A DNA stretch of 64,000 nt from Rhyacophila brunnea (Eukaryota > Arthropoda > Insecta > Trichoptera > Rhyacophilidae), in contig JAGYXB010001095.1 in the NCBI GenBank assembly GCA_022495005.1, positions 992,001-1,056,000 on the forward strand. Reading direction: 5' to 3'. This document shows positions 12,576 to 24,656 of this stretch, one piece after another. The position numbers were made by a program, and so were the translations under genes. Under the pieces are notes generated by a model, which was not told the origin of the DNA, did not search any database, and was given only the letters and a program-made list of their open reading frames with translations. Positions within the stretch are counted from its first letter, which is position 1, and each line of letters opens with the position of its first letter.

Positions 12576-12603
12576 AAATAATAATAACATATAAAATCAA
12601 ACA

Positions 12604-13236
12604 TTTAATCTGTATATATTATTATGTATAAATTTAATATAATACTGACTAATTACATGGCATTTATAATAAAAATATACAGATACCTACACAAAACTAA
12701 TTTTAAAAGGCTTACCTGTATCAATTATTATTCAATTATGTATTTATGAATTATTATATTGGATGACGATTATATTATAATATTTCCATCGGGAACGAAT
12801 TATTCGAGAAATATTTTCTGTGTCGTTTCTTGGCTCATTCAATATGAACGGCTTGGTTTATTTACTTTCAGAGATCTTAAAGTCTGGCACTTTGGAGGTT
12901 TTAAAGCGAAAATTGCTTAGAAATTTTAACTCTGGTTATTTATTCAATTGTCATTGTTTTCAGACTTCTAACTTCAAGTTTGTAGGAGGTATGGATTAGT
13001 TTTATTGAGTCTGGAGATGATATGAAAGTTTCAACAAGTGTAAAAGAATATTATTTATATTGTCTACAACAATAATAAATTTGTACACCTCACAAAAATT
13101 GATATGGTATACGGGTACTACATAATACCGAAAGGATCTTAATACATCTTTGAAAATATCGTACGTATTAAATATATAAATATTTTTATCAAGCACTTTA
13201 ATAATTAAAATTATCAAAACACAAGATATAAAGAAC
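12604..13236. other. AT-rich non-coding DNA
   Basis: No supported feature was found. Confidence 0.5.
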
Positions 13237-13601
13237 CAATGACATTATTAATGGACAACGCATTCAATACAGTAGCTAGTAAGTAAATTCACGCACAGTG
13301 ACATTCGCACATGTATATGTAGACGTCACGCAATTTCCATTATGCGATATCACGCATCGGGAATTTATAGCAATATCACCTTTATTGTAATGGCGTTAGA
13401 ACAGTGTTTCTAGTGCCAATGTTCATTTGAGCGAATTCGTTCGAGCCGAACCGTCCGGCAGACCCAACAAAAAGCATCGGGAATTTATAGAAATATCACC
13501 TTTATTGTAATGGCGTTAGAACAGATTATGCCATTCGGCAGACCCGACAAAAAAGTGAGTGTCATTTTTATTCCCAGATGCTTCGTCCATATTAATGTCA
13601 T
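13237..13601. mobile_element. CAATGACATTA MITE, copy 1 (hAT-like)
   Basis: The ends are CAATGACATTATTAATGGAC on the left and its near reverse complement on the right. The copy at 31717-32072 is the same family and has a perfect 8-bp duplication. Inside, a block starting GCATCGGGAATTTATAG and ending GGCGTTAGAACAG occurs twice (about 13354 and 13475). The last bases of the right end appear lost here, and no duplication flanks this copy. Confidence 0.8.
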
Positions 13602-13839
13602 GATAAATTCAATAATAATATTATGATAAAGTCAACATAATAATATAAAATATAGTGACAAACATTACTAGTGAAAATCTAAAACTAAAAAAAACTAATT
13701 ATGGTTTTATGTTTTGAGTTTTTTTATACATTACAAAAGGTTAAAAATCTAAATAAAATAGATATAAATAGGTACAACACACATACCTACGTAACGATAT
13801 TGACTTTATATACTTTAAGAACACCTTAGTGAGGTTATT

Positions 13840-14408
13840 CTTACATATCACTTATCATCCAAAAAGAGCTACGTGTGATAAATATATCACATTTTTATCA
13901 CTTTATATAGGTATTCAGGCAGTTAATTATTACAATAAGTTAACCGTCTGAATTGTCAAAAAGTGCTATCTTCTAACAGCCCCTTTCTTAGCTATGTTAA
14001 CTTTCAGAGCGAGATAGAGTACGTCAATTTTACATATTAAGAATTGAGATTCGACTGTTTTGAAATATAATTACGTCACGGCCGCCGTCCTAGTTTATAA
14101 TTATCCACGAGCTGTCAAATATCAAGCGGCTATTTAGTAGCAGCTAGTAGTAACATAAATTTGTTTTACGGCAATTACATTTTGTGTTGCAATCGCAATG
14201 ATATGACATAACCAATAAAATTGTTATTTTTGACGTTTCAATAAAAAAAATCTTGGGTTAGGGCGTATCCGCCAGCATGAACATACGCGAATTTGACTGA
14301 CATGTCTACCAACCTAAATTTTCGACGTATTGCGATTTTATCAATTATTATAGATAACCACCTTGTGTATGGAATGCCTTCCGTGTTAATTTGGACCAAT
14401 GAAAATAA
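13840..14408 (+). repeat. Interspersed repeat, copy A (inverted match to 39053-39868)
   Basis: This stretch matches 39053-39868 in reverse orientation over nearly its whole length. Shared landmarks include ATCCAAAAAGAGCT, GGCCGCCGTC/GACGGCGGCC-like sequence near a GACGTAAT site, CGAGCTGTCAAATATC, and GAATGCCTTCCGTGTTAAT. No terminal inverted repeat or coding frame is visible, so the class is unknown. Confidence 0.7.
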
Positions 14409-16132
14409 CAAAAACGTGCTAAAGTGCTAATTTTTAAGAATAGCTGCGCTGATATATTTATTATACCTACCTACTAAATATTTTTTAAAACAATATTACA
14501 CTGGATTCACGTAAATGTGCTTTATCAATTGAACAATGTATGTCCTACCTAATTACGAAATAAATAACTAGTAGTTTTGACATCTTGAAGTGATCAATAA
14601 ATTGCATTAATATTTGGCAATCGTCTTTATTAACCACGTATCAATTACATGCATAACTAACCCACGTCAGGGCTTCTCTAAATTTTAGTTATAATATACG
14701 TACTTGTACATGCCCACAATTTATAGTTTATTGAAAACTTATATTTAGTTTGCAACCCAAATGTATGAAAATGAAGCTGCAATAAAGATCCCTGGTCTAC
14801 TATTTTTGATTAAATCTCGAAACGTATCATAAAGGTTTCATTATTTTTATTGAAAAGAAAAATGGTACTTACATAATATTGTAACAAACTCTTACTCTAT
14901 AATAAGTTTGATAGGGAGAACATATAAGACAATCTGGTAGAAGAAATGTTTTTAAGTATCTTCACTATAACCAAATGTATGCATATTAATTGAGTCAGAA
15001 TATACTTTTACAAAATGATAATATAAATTATATTAAATTCTTCGAGCTCATTTTCTTCAAGACTATCTTTCTAAGACAGTCTTGATAACGGTACAACCGA
15101 AATAGCTATCGGCTTAAAAACATCTCAATTGTTATTATGTATGATTATTTTTTTTTTGCCAGAAGGTTCAAGTTCCAATCGGTATTTACTCTCTAATTGG
15201 TACTCTCTGATTACTCTCTAGTTGATAACTTGACTGCCTAGATACCTTTTTAAATATGTTACAAAGCTATATCCTAACAGCGTTTTCACATAATCGTTTT
15301 TATCGTACGTTAATGTTTCATAACACAGTTTTGTCATCAATTAAGGACCGAATAATTATTATTTCTGACCTTCGTAATAAATAAAATTGGTATTTCGAAA
15401 AATATAAGTACCTAATACGTTTTGTTTTTACGCAGTGCTATGGTGAATAAATGAAAACTTGCTATTTAAATCAAACGAATTAAGTCGTAAAACCATAAAA
15501 TAAAATGGTCTCGATTGAAACTCACGGAGCGAATTCATTGTTCTAAAGAAATGTATTGTTTTGTTTTTACATTGAAGCATTATATCAAAATCACTTAAGT
15601 CCTTGAGAAATGTTGTACCGTGAAACTCATATTTATGATAAATTTTTCGCTAGCGTTGAAGGGAAAACAGAGAGGGGAAAAAATCCCTGTTGGAAAAAAG
15701 CGCGCCTTTCAATTCAGAAGGGTGAAACTTTCTTTGCAACTTTGAGCATAAATCATCGCGCTATAAGTTTGCATAAACACGTAAACACCTCGTTTTTGTT
15801 TCTCCGGAGACAAGAAAACGTGTGCCACACTTGTCTCTCACCTAACAAGTACAAAACAAAATTATCATACACGTTAAAGGAGAGATACATTATTGCAACG
15901 GGCTTTATAGCTTGTTTTCGTCCCTTTATTACATAAATTATACGTAAAACGATTATACTATGTTAATTTATTACACAAACTAACATTTTATGCGTTAAAA
16001 AATAGTTAAAAATAGAGCTAGTGATTTTTGGAAAACTTGATTTTTTGAGAAATGTTTCTCGAGTGCAAGGATAGGATTTTAAATTCATCTAAAATCAAAG
16101 TCGAGAAGAAGTTATTGTGTAAGAGCATAAAT
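14409..16132. other. Mostly AT-rich DNA with one 108-codon frame of doubtful reality
   Basis: A plus frame at 15610-15936 encodes a Lys/Ser/Arg-rich 108-residue sequence with no domain I recognise and no signal peptide. Its composition is not clearly coding. The rest of the stretch shows nothing. Confidence 0.3.
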
Positions 16133-16490
16133 CAGTGAAACAGCAGATAATTTTCAACAATAGGTGGGACGTAATTTCGCACTCGTTGCCAATCGGAGAG
16201 CGATAGTCGAGCTGTGAGCACGTAAATTGGTTTTGTGATGGCGTCGAAGGAATATATTCTTAAATCGTGTAAAGATGACTAAAAAACGTTACGCATTTAC
16301 TTGAAAAAGAAAACATGTCAATGAATATATCATTATCATTACTAATATAACAATAATCATAACATTAAATAGACGCATGTAGAATTTTTATGACAAATTA
16401 TGTTTTGTTCGTCACGAGTCGTTTGCACAATCTGCGCGTCACGTAATCACGATCTTTTTAGACCATGCTTCAGCTGAAGTATAGCTTTAA
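16133..16490 (+). repeat. ~350-bp interspersed repeat, copy A
   Basis: The copy runs from CAGTGAAACAGCAGATAAT to GAAGTATAGC and matches 32805-33154 end to end. The split copy (22222-22429 plus 28839-28985) belongs to the same family. Landmarks are TTCTTAAATCGTGTAAAGAT and ACATTAAATAGACGCATGTA. There is no coding frame. The ends are not clear inverted repeats, so the class is unassigned. Confidence 0.75.
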
Positions 16491-16534
16491 GAATTAGTGT
16501 TCCATATTTTTGTATGGTGGTGAGTCATGAACCC

Positions 16535-17100
16535 TCAGAATAAGGGAGCGGAGGGCAATTGATGCCTTCTTGATGTGGTGTTCCGAATGCTTCGTATTTC
16601 TTTGACAAAGTACATAACGAATCTCTCAATCATTCAAACACCCCAGAAAAAGAAACGAATCTCAACAATATCTCTAAGACGCATTCTGCAGTTTTTTGGA
16701 AATATTTTTTTGTGCAGACCATATAACCGGGAGAAACTGGTGGTTTTGAGTAGAAGCAGAGAAAGAGCAACGGTGCGCTGGAGTGATTAAGCGAAGAAAC
16801 TTATTGGGGGCAGTGTTCACTCTGTCTTAAGAGGAGTAGAAACGGAGAGATTCTTGGTCGTATAGAAGATGAACGAAAAAAAACCGAATCCAGATTTCTT
16901 ATAAGACGTGGCCTATGTAGCCTCTCGTCATAGTTGAGGAAAGCGTGACTTCGAACCTGGCTCGGCCACATGGTGCAGAATGCTGCTAGAGAGTCTCAAC
17001 CTGCCTAGCCTTTTCTTAAAATCAACCAGGTTTCTAGAGGAAAGGAGGAAGGACTAAGAACCAACAGGGTTTCTTGAAAGTGCTACGTGGTGTCCATATT
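16535..17100 (+). pseudogene. Two adjoining decayed non-LTR reverse transcriptase tails
   Basis: At 16575-16860 the plus strand reads FRMLRISLTKYITNLSI, then RRILQFFGNIF, then REKLVVLSRSRERATVRWSD, then AKKLIGGSVHSVL, in the order of RTE-type tails (R-R-x-L-x-F-FGH-I and L-E-KLV). From about 16940 a second block reads WLGHMVQNAARESQPA-like, resembling the tail at 59420-59820 on the other strand. Both are frameshifted and truncated. Confidence 0.6.
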
Positions 17101-17493
17101 GGATACTACCCACATTATATTTTTAGTCGGTTCAAAGGCGCTACAGTAGTTCTCCAAGGTGCAGAAAACATAAAAAGTGGAATTTAATACAAAGTAATTA
17201 TACTTCCCTTTTAGATAAACAATGTGAGTGTTACCGTTTTAAAATGGAAGAACAAGCTTGCAGGATATGAGAAATAAAATAATTACAAGATAAAAAGAAC
17301 TTTTTATATACAACGTTTTTAAATTTTCTGTTGAATCATATAAACTTGATTTGACTAACTTAAACGATCAAAAAAAATTGTACTTGATAGAAATACTGAA
17401 TAATGAAATGTCATTTCATATTGATTTCCATAGTAACGCACGTATATATTATTTAATAATTTAGTTGCTAGGACCCCCTACCAACCAATAATG
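17101..17493. other. AT-rich DNA with a 42-bp match to 44103-44144
   Basis: The string around 17274-17320, including AATAATTACAAGATAAAAAG, recurs without change near 44105-44142. No gene is visible. Confidence 0.45.
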
Positions 17494-17501
17494 GTATAAA
17501 C

Positions 17502-18402
17502 CAGCGTTTCCCAACATTTTTTGGCTCGCGTACCACTTGGTAGTACATCACGCTTAATTGTACCACTTCGTAAAAATGATTGTATTTCGAGAAATTTGTT
17601 ATTCTATTTGCATTATAAAGTTTATAGGGTGACTATATTTCCCAGAACTCAATTTATTTAAGTTAAAAAAAATACCAAAGGTTTCATTTTTTCTGATAAA
17701 AATGAGACATTTGAACTTTACATATAACAATGTTTTTTTTAATAAAAGGTGCGGAAGCTCATTTCTTGTCGAAATTCAAAACCAGGAAATTTAAAGAAGT
17801 TTTTTTTAACAACTAATTTTTATTACAAAAAAATTTACATAGAATTAAATTAAATTATTTGTATAAAAAAAAATTAAATGAACCGCAGGCAATTTTACCC
17901 AAAAATTACCGATATTAATAGAAAATATATGTATATAAAATTAATTAAACACGGTAAATGTAAAAATTCTTCTTACATTTTTACAAATTTACAGCAACGC
18001 CGCAGGCAAAATTTTTGTTTTAAATATAATAATATTAATAAAATTGTATTTAAAAATATTTTTATTACTGAAATTTTCTATTTATTATCGATAATAATAG
18101 TTATGAAAGTGTTGCTAAAGATTATAATACATTGTTATCAAGTTATAAGTTTAATTTTTAAACAAATTTTACGAAAATATAAGCACAATAATATAAGCAA
18201 AATAAATTTAATGAGATCCTTGTGCTTGTTTCGAAGAACATAATTTTGAATTATAGAAAAAAATACAATAGTTTAAATGTTATTTTTATGACTGATTTTT
18301 TTTTACTTTTTATGTCCGCCATTACTGATTATTTTTCGCGTACCACCAACTATCCACTCGCGTACCACCGGTGGTACGCGTACCACAGATTGGAAACCGC
18401 TG
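17502..18402. mobile_element. hAT element with 8-bp TSD GTATAAAC
   Basis: Perfect 8-bp duplications GTATAAAC lie at 17494-17501 and 18403-18410. The ends read CAGCGTTTCCCAACATT on the left and CAGCGGTTTCCAATCTG on the right, the usual hAT form. Both subterminal zones contain GCGTACCAC words. The interior is very AT-rich; a 121-codon frame at 17878-18243 has no recognisable transposase motif, so this looks non-autonomous. Confidence 0.9.
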
Positions 18403-18410
18403 GTATAAAC

Positions 18411-18904
18411 AATAATAAATAGCTTTTCATACAAAACAGAATTAACTAAAACTTAATTCAATTCTACTTAAAGATATCTAATGGTATAAAAAAATGCATT
18501 GGCATAGTGTTCTGATATATTCTAAAAGTTTCAAATGTCGAGCTAGTCGGGAAGTTAGTTAAAAATCGATTGCAAGATTTGTACCGGACAAACAACCACC
18601 GGTCAGATTAGAATACGACCTAAGAAAAACGTTGTAATAATTAAGTAAAAAATTATTTCAATTCGTCTTACCTAAAGTCTTAACTTAAAAGGATTATAAT
18701 ACTTGCTAAGTGTGCATATTAAATTTTTCTGTAAGTGTATTGGGTGAAATAATTAACTAAGCTCGAATAAATCCTTCGCACGGCTTAGATACTAAGTCCA
18801 CAATAACCTAATCAGCATTACGCATTTATTGGATAACCTAAGATTTCATTACATTAAGTACCATAATCAGGTTAAGGCTTGTTTGGGATTCAATGAAAAA
18901 TTCC
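18411..18904. other. AT-rich non-coding DNA
   Basis: No supported feature was found. Confidence 0.5.
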
Positions 18905-19025
18905 AGACTCCGTGCCACGTAGTACGTTTGACCGTCACGTAAGGTGTGACGTCACTGTTTTGGTGGAGCGCTGACGACGTTAGCGGCAATCAGTCGACGC
19001 CGCGACGCTTTCCAAGCTCCTTCAG
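18905..19025. promoter_or_regulatory. CpG-rich patch with a CRE-like palindrome
   Basis: The patch is CG-rich against AT-rich flanks and contains TGACGTCA at 18947-18954, the cAMP-response-element palindrome. It lies just upstream of the possible broken exon at 19110. No TATA box or initiator can be assigned, so a promoter role is only a guess. Confidence 0.25.
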
Positions 19026-19109
19026 GCCACAGAGCAGAGTCTTTCAAGCTATAGGCACTTTTAATTATTTATTGAGAAAATAAATATCATAATTGTTATC
19101 ACTTGCAGT

Positions 19110-19281
19110 AATTAGGAAAGAAGTAGTGGACTGTATTGACAGAGAGGTTAAACTTCGTCCATATGAAACGTAAAAGCTTTTGTCAGACACTGATCGATTA
19201 AACAGTATTACAGCAATCATAAGCAAAGGATGTGCATTTGAAGCTATTTCATTGCAAGAACTTTTACATTTTAACAGGTGT
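19110..19281 (+). pseudogene. Possible exon with one stop codon
   Basis: A plus frame reads IRKEVVDCIDREVKLRPYET, then a TAA, then KLLSDTDRLNSITAIISKGC and AFEAISLQELLHFNR. The composition looks like real protein on both sides of the stop. An acceptor-like TTGCAG ends at 19108, and a donor-like AACAG|GTGTTG lies near 19276. I do not recognise the family. It could be an exon of a dead gene, an old transposon piece, or chance. Confidence 0.25.
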
Positions 19282-20114
19282 TGCTTTATTTGTGTTTTAT
19301 TTGATACTGATTTAAAATCCTTTTAAATTCATTCCAGTATTCAACTTATGATTGTTGCATACCATGAGCTGTGGTAAGCAGAGTAAAAAGAAATGAGTTC
19401 ACTGAAATACTTTAAATAAAATTTCTACGTGCATCAATATATTATTATCAAAATATTGATAGATTCTACAATTGCATTTGTTTTTAAATATATATATATT
19501 TTTTTTATTTTTCTATTTTTTATCTTATCTTATTTTAATTTATATGTATCCACACTCACACTAGGTAAATAAATATATTTAATCTCCATTTGTGAATGCA
19601 AAACAACTCTTGATGAAATGTGAAAATATCTTTACACTAATACTTGAAAAGCTCTAATCTTCTCGTGAGTATATTTCCAGCTGAGAAAATATAATTTATT
19701 TTCCTTTGTACACCACCGCGTTATAAGTTGAACTCAATGAAAACATAGATGCAACTTGGTGTACGATATTTAATTGAATTGTTGAGTCCACCAATGCCTT
19801 AATTCCAATCAGCAGTAGCTCACTATGCTATTATATTCTGCTTCACGTAGAAACTAGCTCTAACAAGTTGTTACTATAGTCGTAATTTGTAATATAGAGG
19901 GTTAAGTATCTTCAACAAGCACACGTATAAACGTATATTCTTTATCCTTTACTTATAAACTGAGTGAACTATGCAAGCACCGTAATGTAATAACGCCTGT
20001 AAATATTATGTGAACGACGTTTTATTGAATTTAATGTATACCATGATTAAGAGATAATGTATCAAGAATTAGTAGAAATGGTAATAATTAGAAGTTTTAC
20101 AAAAATAAAGAAAT
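19282..20114. other. AT-rich non-coding DNA
   Basis: No supported feature was found; there are T-rich and TA-rich runs near 19485-19530. Confidence 0.5.
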
Positions 20115-20625
20115 TTAAGTGGACATCTATCCAGATAGATGATAGAACAACAACCAGTTAATATAATATTTTGTTGCTTAAATTGTCATAGCGCCTGTAC
20201 ACGTGCATGGATTTATTTGCACCAATAGTGTGTATTTTAAACTATCGTGATACTAAACTGTTTACAAATCATAACAACTGTCTCGCCCATCTCATTCTTC
20301 AATAGTAATCGAGACGCGATAGTATCATTGTTTGGTACTCTTTGACAGGTCGTGAAAATGAGTCTCTACGTGGTGTAGTTAGTTTTTTTTACCGGCAGGC
20401 TCATTCTACTGCGCAGTTGCAGATATTGCACGATCCAATTGTCGCGTGAAAATTCAGAAGCTTTCTGGACTTTTTTGATTCATCCATGGAATCTTGAAAC
20501 TTGCACGATAAAACGTGTTTACACGTGCATTTTTTTGTTATGGCCGCGAAAATACGTACTGTCAGCAGTAAATCTATGCACGTGTAAACGTTGTATTAAC
20601 CTAATGATGGTACGGTGATGATAAA
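20115..20625 (+). mobile_element. Interspersed repeat with internal inverted arms, copy 1
   Basis: The stretch matches 50612-51085 over its length, from AAGTGGACATCTAT to a GTATTA end. Inside, TACACGTGCATGGATTT (about 20198) and, inverted near the right side (about 20575), GCACGTGTAAACG form facing arms like terminal repeats. No coding frame and no firm target duplication are visible. A MITE is likely, class unknown. Confidence 0.6.
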
Positions 20626-20643
20626 AGATAATGTCATATATAA

Positions 20644-20790
20644 ATGTATGCCTGGGTACCAGACCGGGATGGTCGGAGGTCGACAGGCAGGCCCAGACAG
20701 ACAAAGATACTAGAACTGCTAGGGGAGGTTCTTGGAAGTGGTTCGGACCCAACCTGGGTTATCGGGCCACTTATGATGGTGATCTTATAT
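20644..20790 (+). pseudogene. Short non-LTR retrotransposon tail fragment
   Basis: The plus strand reads WVPDRDGRRSTGRPRQTKI-like sequence, matching the W-x-PR-x-G-RR-x-x-GRP segment near the end of RTE-type ORFs. Only about 45 codons are recognisable. Confidence 0.45.
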
Positions 20791-21394
20791 AAGTATTTAT
20801 TAGGCAGGTACCTACTTTTTTACCAATTCAACAATTCATATAAAAGTGGTATGTATATTGGTTTATTATAAAAAAATAGAAACGAAGAGTTAAATAGGTT
20901 TAAACTTACACGAAACTACTCTAAATGGACTTGGTTCACTTTAGAAGTAAACATCCTATATTATTATTGATTGACATCGAGTGTATTCGGGTCAGTCTTG
21001 CCATTTCTTGTATGCTGATTATATAATATTAAAAAGGTGTAAAATTATAGTATTTAAAAAACACTATAACTACTCCAGAAACATTTTTTATCTTAAGCCT
21101 AAATGATAGAGTTTTAACATATTTGACGTAAAACGATAGTATTGTACTATATTATTAAATATAGTACGGTAGGCAACACTGAATTTCTGATGCCAAGTGT
21201 TTTCAAAAGCAACCCTTTATTGCATATAAAGTGTACCTACTAATATGTAGCAAGGAAAAGTGCATGGTAAGCGTAACGCAGAAATACCTTAAAATACACA
21301 AAAAATAATGAATAGAAAAAGGAAACAAAGTAATAAAGTTTGCTAATATACTCGTACTATTATACATGACGAATGTAGTAAAGGGGCAATGATT
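20791..21394. other. AT-rich non-coding DNA
   Basis: No supported feature was found. Confidence 0.5.
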
Positions 21395-21640
21395 TCAGTT
21401 GCCTCTCTCCACCCGCCATGTATATGCAGCCGCGATTTGTGCACGCCCGCCTTCCATGACCCTATAAACGTGACAAGATGAAAAAAAAATTGTGCTACAT
21501 TTCCTTGTCCTTAAACAGAGCTGCACGGGACTGATGTAGCAACCATGCACCTTAGTGCGTAAAGAAAGAGTTTTAGAAAATAAAAAAAGAATCTTGACGT
21601 CTTGTTCTGCTGTCATTAAACTTGCTCTGCCATTTTGTAC
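21395..21640 (-). mobile_element. Diverged 3' untranslated end of an R1-clade element
   Basis: The sequence parallels 22440-22640 and 24440-24640. Shared landmarks are a CACCCGCCATGTATATGCA-like start, GCACGGGACTGATG, and CATGCACCTTAGTGC. It is more diverged than those two copies and lacks the coding part, so it is an older, heavily truncated insertion on the minus strand. Confidence 0.6.
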
Positions 21641-21649
21641 CCTAAAACT

Positions 21650-21722
21650 CGCTAGGTCAACGAGAAAAGTGGAAGAAGCTAAGTCAGGTACTCATCCAGT
21701 ATTGGATCGACGCCGGCTGATG
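21650..21722 (+). pseudogene. Tiny RTE-like C-terminal fragment
   Basis: The plus strand reads REKWKKLSQVLIQYWIDAG-like followed by a stop, nearly the same ending as the fragment at 12360-12575. It abuts the R1-type 3' end at 21395-21640. Confidence 0.5.
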
Positions 21723-21729
21723 ATGATAC

Positions 21730-22221
21730 GAGTAACAGAATATACCCTGGCGATAGTATCGCTTGTTTTAAAATATAAGTTGACTCTCACATAGTTCAGT
21801 ATTCGACGGGAATATTTGATAGTGCAGAACAATATTGCCAGGCTGATTTCCCCTGCGAAACAATTTATCTGAATCCATTTACACTGACTATTGTTGCTCT
21901 TTCACGTGGCATACTTCCAACGAATACATTTAAAAGTTTGCCGCGGTGCATTGCAATTTATTGAGAATCGTTTCATGAAAAATACTTCCTCTATTTCCGG
22001 CTAACACTGTAAAAATGACTGTGCAGCACCAGATAATTTTAGTAAAAGATACAGGAAAATCAATCAATTATGTGAATCTGTTAGTTTCAAAGTCTATAAA
22101 GTTGTAACTTTATTGAGATGCACGTCGCGTACTGTCACGCTGTACATATGTGTAAATATTTTAAATGTGTAAATTTATCACATTTATCAGTTTTCGAATG
22201 GTTAAGACGATACATTTTAAT
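21730..22221. other. AT-rich non-coding DNA
   Basis: No supported feature was found. Confidence 0.5.
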
Positions 22222-22429
22222 CAATTAATTTTCAACTATAGGCGCGACGAAATTTTGGACTCGCTGGCATTCTGAGAGCGAACGTCGAGGTGTGAATACG
22301 TCAATTTGTTTCGTGATGGCGACGGGAGTATTAATTCTTAAATCGTGTAAAACTGACTAAAAACGATACCCATTGACTTAAAAAAGAAAACTTGTCAATG
22401 AATATATTATTATTGTTACTAATAGAACA
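22222..22429 (+). repeat. Left part of a split ~350-bp interspersed repeat
   Basis: The stretch matches the first portion of 16133-16490 and 32805-33154 and stops at AATAGAACA (22421-22429). The missing remainder resumes at 28839, exactly on the other side of the retrotransposon pair. Joining 22429 to 28839 gives the uninterrupted sequence seen in the intact copies. Confidence 0.85.
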
Positions 22430-24420
22430 TACGTTAAAGTGCCCACCACCACCCGTCATATATGCACAGCCGTGGATATGCACGGCCGCTTTCTATGACG
22501 CTTCAAACGTGTCTGAAAGAAGTGATTTTAAGTGCTCATTCCGTCCCGAGACGGAGCCGCACGGGACTGATGCTGCAACTATGCACCGTAGTGCTTAAAG
22601 AAGAAAGTTAAGAAAGATTTTTTTTGTTGTTTGAACTGGCTCTGTGTCCGCTGACGTTAAGCGCTTTGTGTACCCGCATACTGAAATGGATGAGTCTACA
22701 GAAGAGTCGGGACTATCCCGCTCCCTATACGACGCTGCGAATTTCTGCCGCTGTCAAATGCCGCAAAGTTGGCCTCGGTTGCTACCAGATCTCCATGACC
22801 AATTTGGCCCGTGTGAGGACGGACCGTGGCAAACAGCTCCGCTCGTTCGAATTCCATAAGCGGGCAATCCCAGAGGATGTGTTCAACATCTTGGTGGTCA
22901 TGCCCGCAGGTACAACCCGGCCCATCTACTATCAAGCCAAACTCGTGGAGTCTGGCGGCAAAGTTGCCATGGCCGGTGAGGAACTGGCTAATCCAGTGCG
23001 AAGGTTGGAGTCTTCTAGTTTGATGTGTGGTTAAACAGTAAGTGTGCCGCCCCTTGGGGGATGCGGTCCACCTCGCCTGCCATGCTGCAAATGCAGTCTT
23101 GTACATAATGTCACTTACAGTCTTCCTGTAAGGAACGTCCTCGGTTCTCTGCGGTAGTGTCAGATGGACACCAGCGAGTGTTGTGCTAATCCCCCTCAAG
23201 AGGAGGGTGATCGATCCTCTGACTTGGACGTGCAGATCGAGGGGTAGCACCCCCGCGAGTACGGCAAGCGCGTCAATAGAAGTTGTGCGGTAGGCTTTGG
23301 TAAGCGAGATCAGCGCAAGTCGCTGCCCGCTTAGTAGTGCGCGTCTCACGAGAGTTAAGGAGTTTACTCGGGAATGCCAAATGCTGGAGGCGGAACCGGC
23401 AATTCCCATAAAAATTGCGCCGTATGGAACCTGAAGGGCTCTAGGCTTAAGTCCCCAATTGCTGCCCGCCATTTGGGCCATTCTCTGATAGGCCGAATTG
23501 GCTTTAGAGACGGCCGTCTTGGCGTGGTGAACGAAAGACAGCTTGTCATCAAGAATTACTCCCAGATACGTAACCCTTTCGGAGAAACGCACTGAGGTCT
23601 GGCCAAAACGAACCGTGGGCGGCCGTCGAGTTATGTTGACCCGAGAACTACCCCTGAGGAGGACAGCTTCCGTCTTGCTCGGGGCAAAGGTCAGCTTGTT
23701 CAGCAACCCCCAATTAAGGATTCTGCCCAAGGCGTCCGTGGCTGCACGCTCAAGTGCCGGTCGGCTCGTCGCCCCAACAAGCAGGAGCAAGTCGTCGGCG
23801 TACGCAACGAGCGTGCAGCCCGGAGGCAGTGGCAGGGACAGAACGTTGTCAAACAGTATGTTCCACAGAGGGGGTCCCAGGACGAAGCCCTAGGGACACC
23901 CCATGGTGGTCCTCCTGTGAATCAGGCTGGGGCCGGAGTCGTAGGTTATCTCCTTATTGCTGAAGTAGCTTTGAACCAAGGCAAAGAGGTCCCCGGGGAT
24001 CTGTTTCAGCCGAAGCTTTGCCAGAACCAAGGGCCACCACGCAGTATCAAACGCGCCCGCGATGTCGAGAAAAATCCCGGCAACGAGGTCCTTGCCAGAG
24101 CTCTCCACAGAATCGGTCACAAAGTGAATCGCATCCTCGGTGGACTTTCCGGGTCTAAGCCCAAATTGTCTTTGCGAGATTGGACAGTTTTCCGACAGGT
24201 GGGACTCAATCCTGCTGTTTATCAATCTTTCCAATATCTTCCCGAAGACGGGAAGGGGCGTAATCGGTCTATACGCTTTCGGGTCACAAAGAGGGCGACT
24301 GCCGGCTTTGGGGATCACCGTTAGGTGGCCCTTCTTCCAGCAGTCAGGGTATATGCCACTACTCATGCATTCTTTGTAGAGTTGCGTGATCTCGTGTGAG
24401 GCAAGAGACCACGCCCTTCT
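22430..24420 (-). mobile_element. R1-clade non-LTR retrotransposon, copy 2 (5'-truncated)
   Basis: This is a near-duplicate of 24430-26440 in the same orientation, head-to-tail with copy 1 and separated from it by 9 bp (24421-24429). It starts inside the reverse transcriptase (residues RRAWSLASHE) and keeps the full 3' untranslated end. Small differences from copy 1 are scattered. The 3' end shows no poly-A tail. Confidence 0.9.
22696..24420 (-). pseudogene. Reverse transcriptase, copy 2, partial with a stop codon
   Basis: The frame enters in the RT fingers (LASHEITQLYKECMSSG), passes FGLRPGKSTEDAI and LDIAGAFDTAWW, then meets a TAG near 23892 just after MGCP. It continues in the same frame through the YADD catalytic box and LLLVGATSRPALERAA. 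The end carries the CTCGHDHQDVEHILWDC knuckle typical of R1-type C-termini. In contrast to copy 1, the part before that knuckle is not frameshifted. The stop makes this copy non-functional. Confidence 0.85.
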
Positions 24421-24656
24421 AGAATAGAATACGTTAAAGTGCCCACCACCACCCGTCATATATGCACAACCGTGGATATGCACGGCCGCTTTCTATGACG
24501 CTTTAAACGTGTCTGAAAGAAGTGATTTTAAGTGCTCATTCCGTCCCGAGACGGAGCCGCACGGGACTGATGCTGCAACCATGCACCGTAGTGCTGAAAG
24601 AAGAAAGTTAAGAAAGAAAATGTTTGTTTTTGGACTGGCTCTGCTGTCCGCTGACG

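Noticed and set aside
15610..15936. 108-codon plus frame as a gene
   Set aside because: There are no domain, splice or conservation clues in the window. It is left as doubtful within the non-coding entry.
17878..18243. 121-codon plus frame as a gene
   Set aside because: It lies inside a hAT, is Lys/Asn/Ile-rich and shows no domain. It looks like an AT-rich chance frame.
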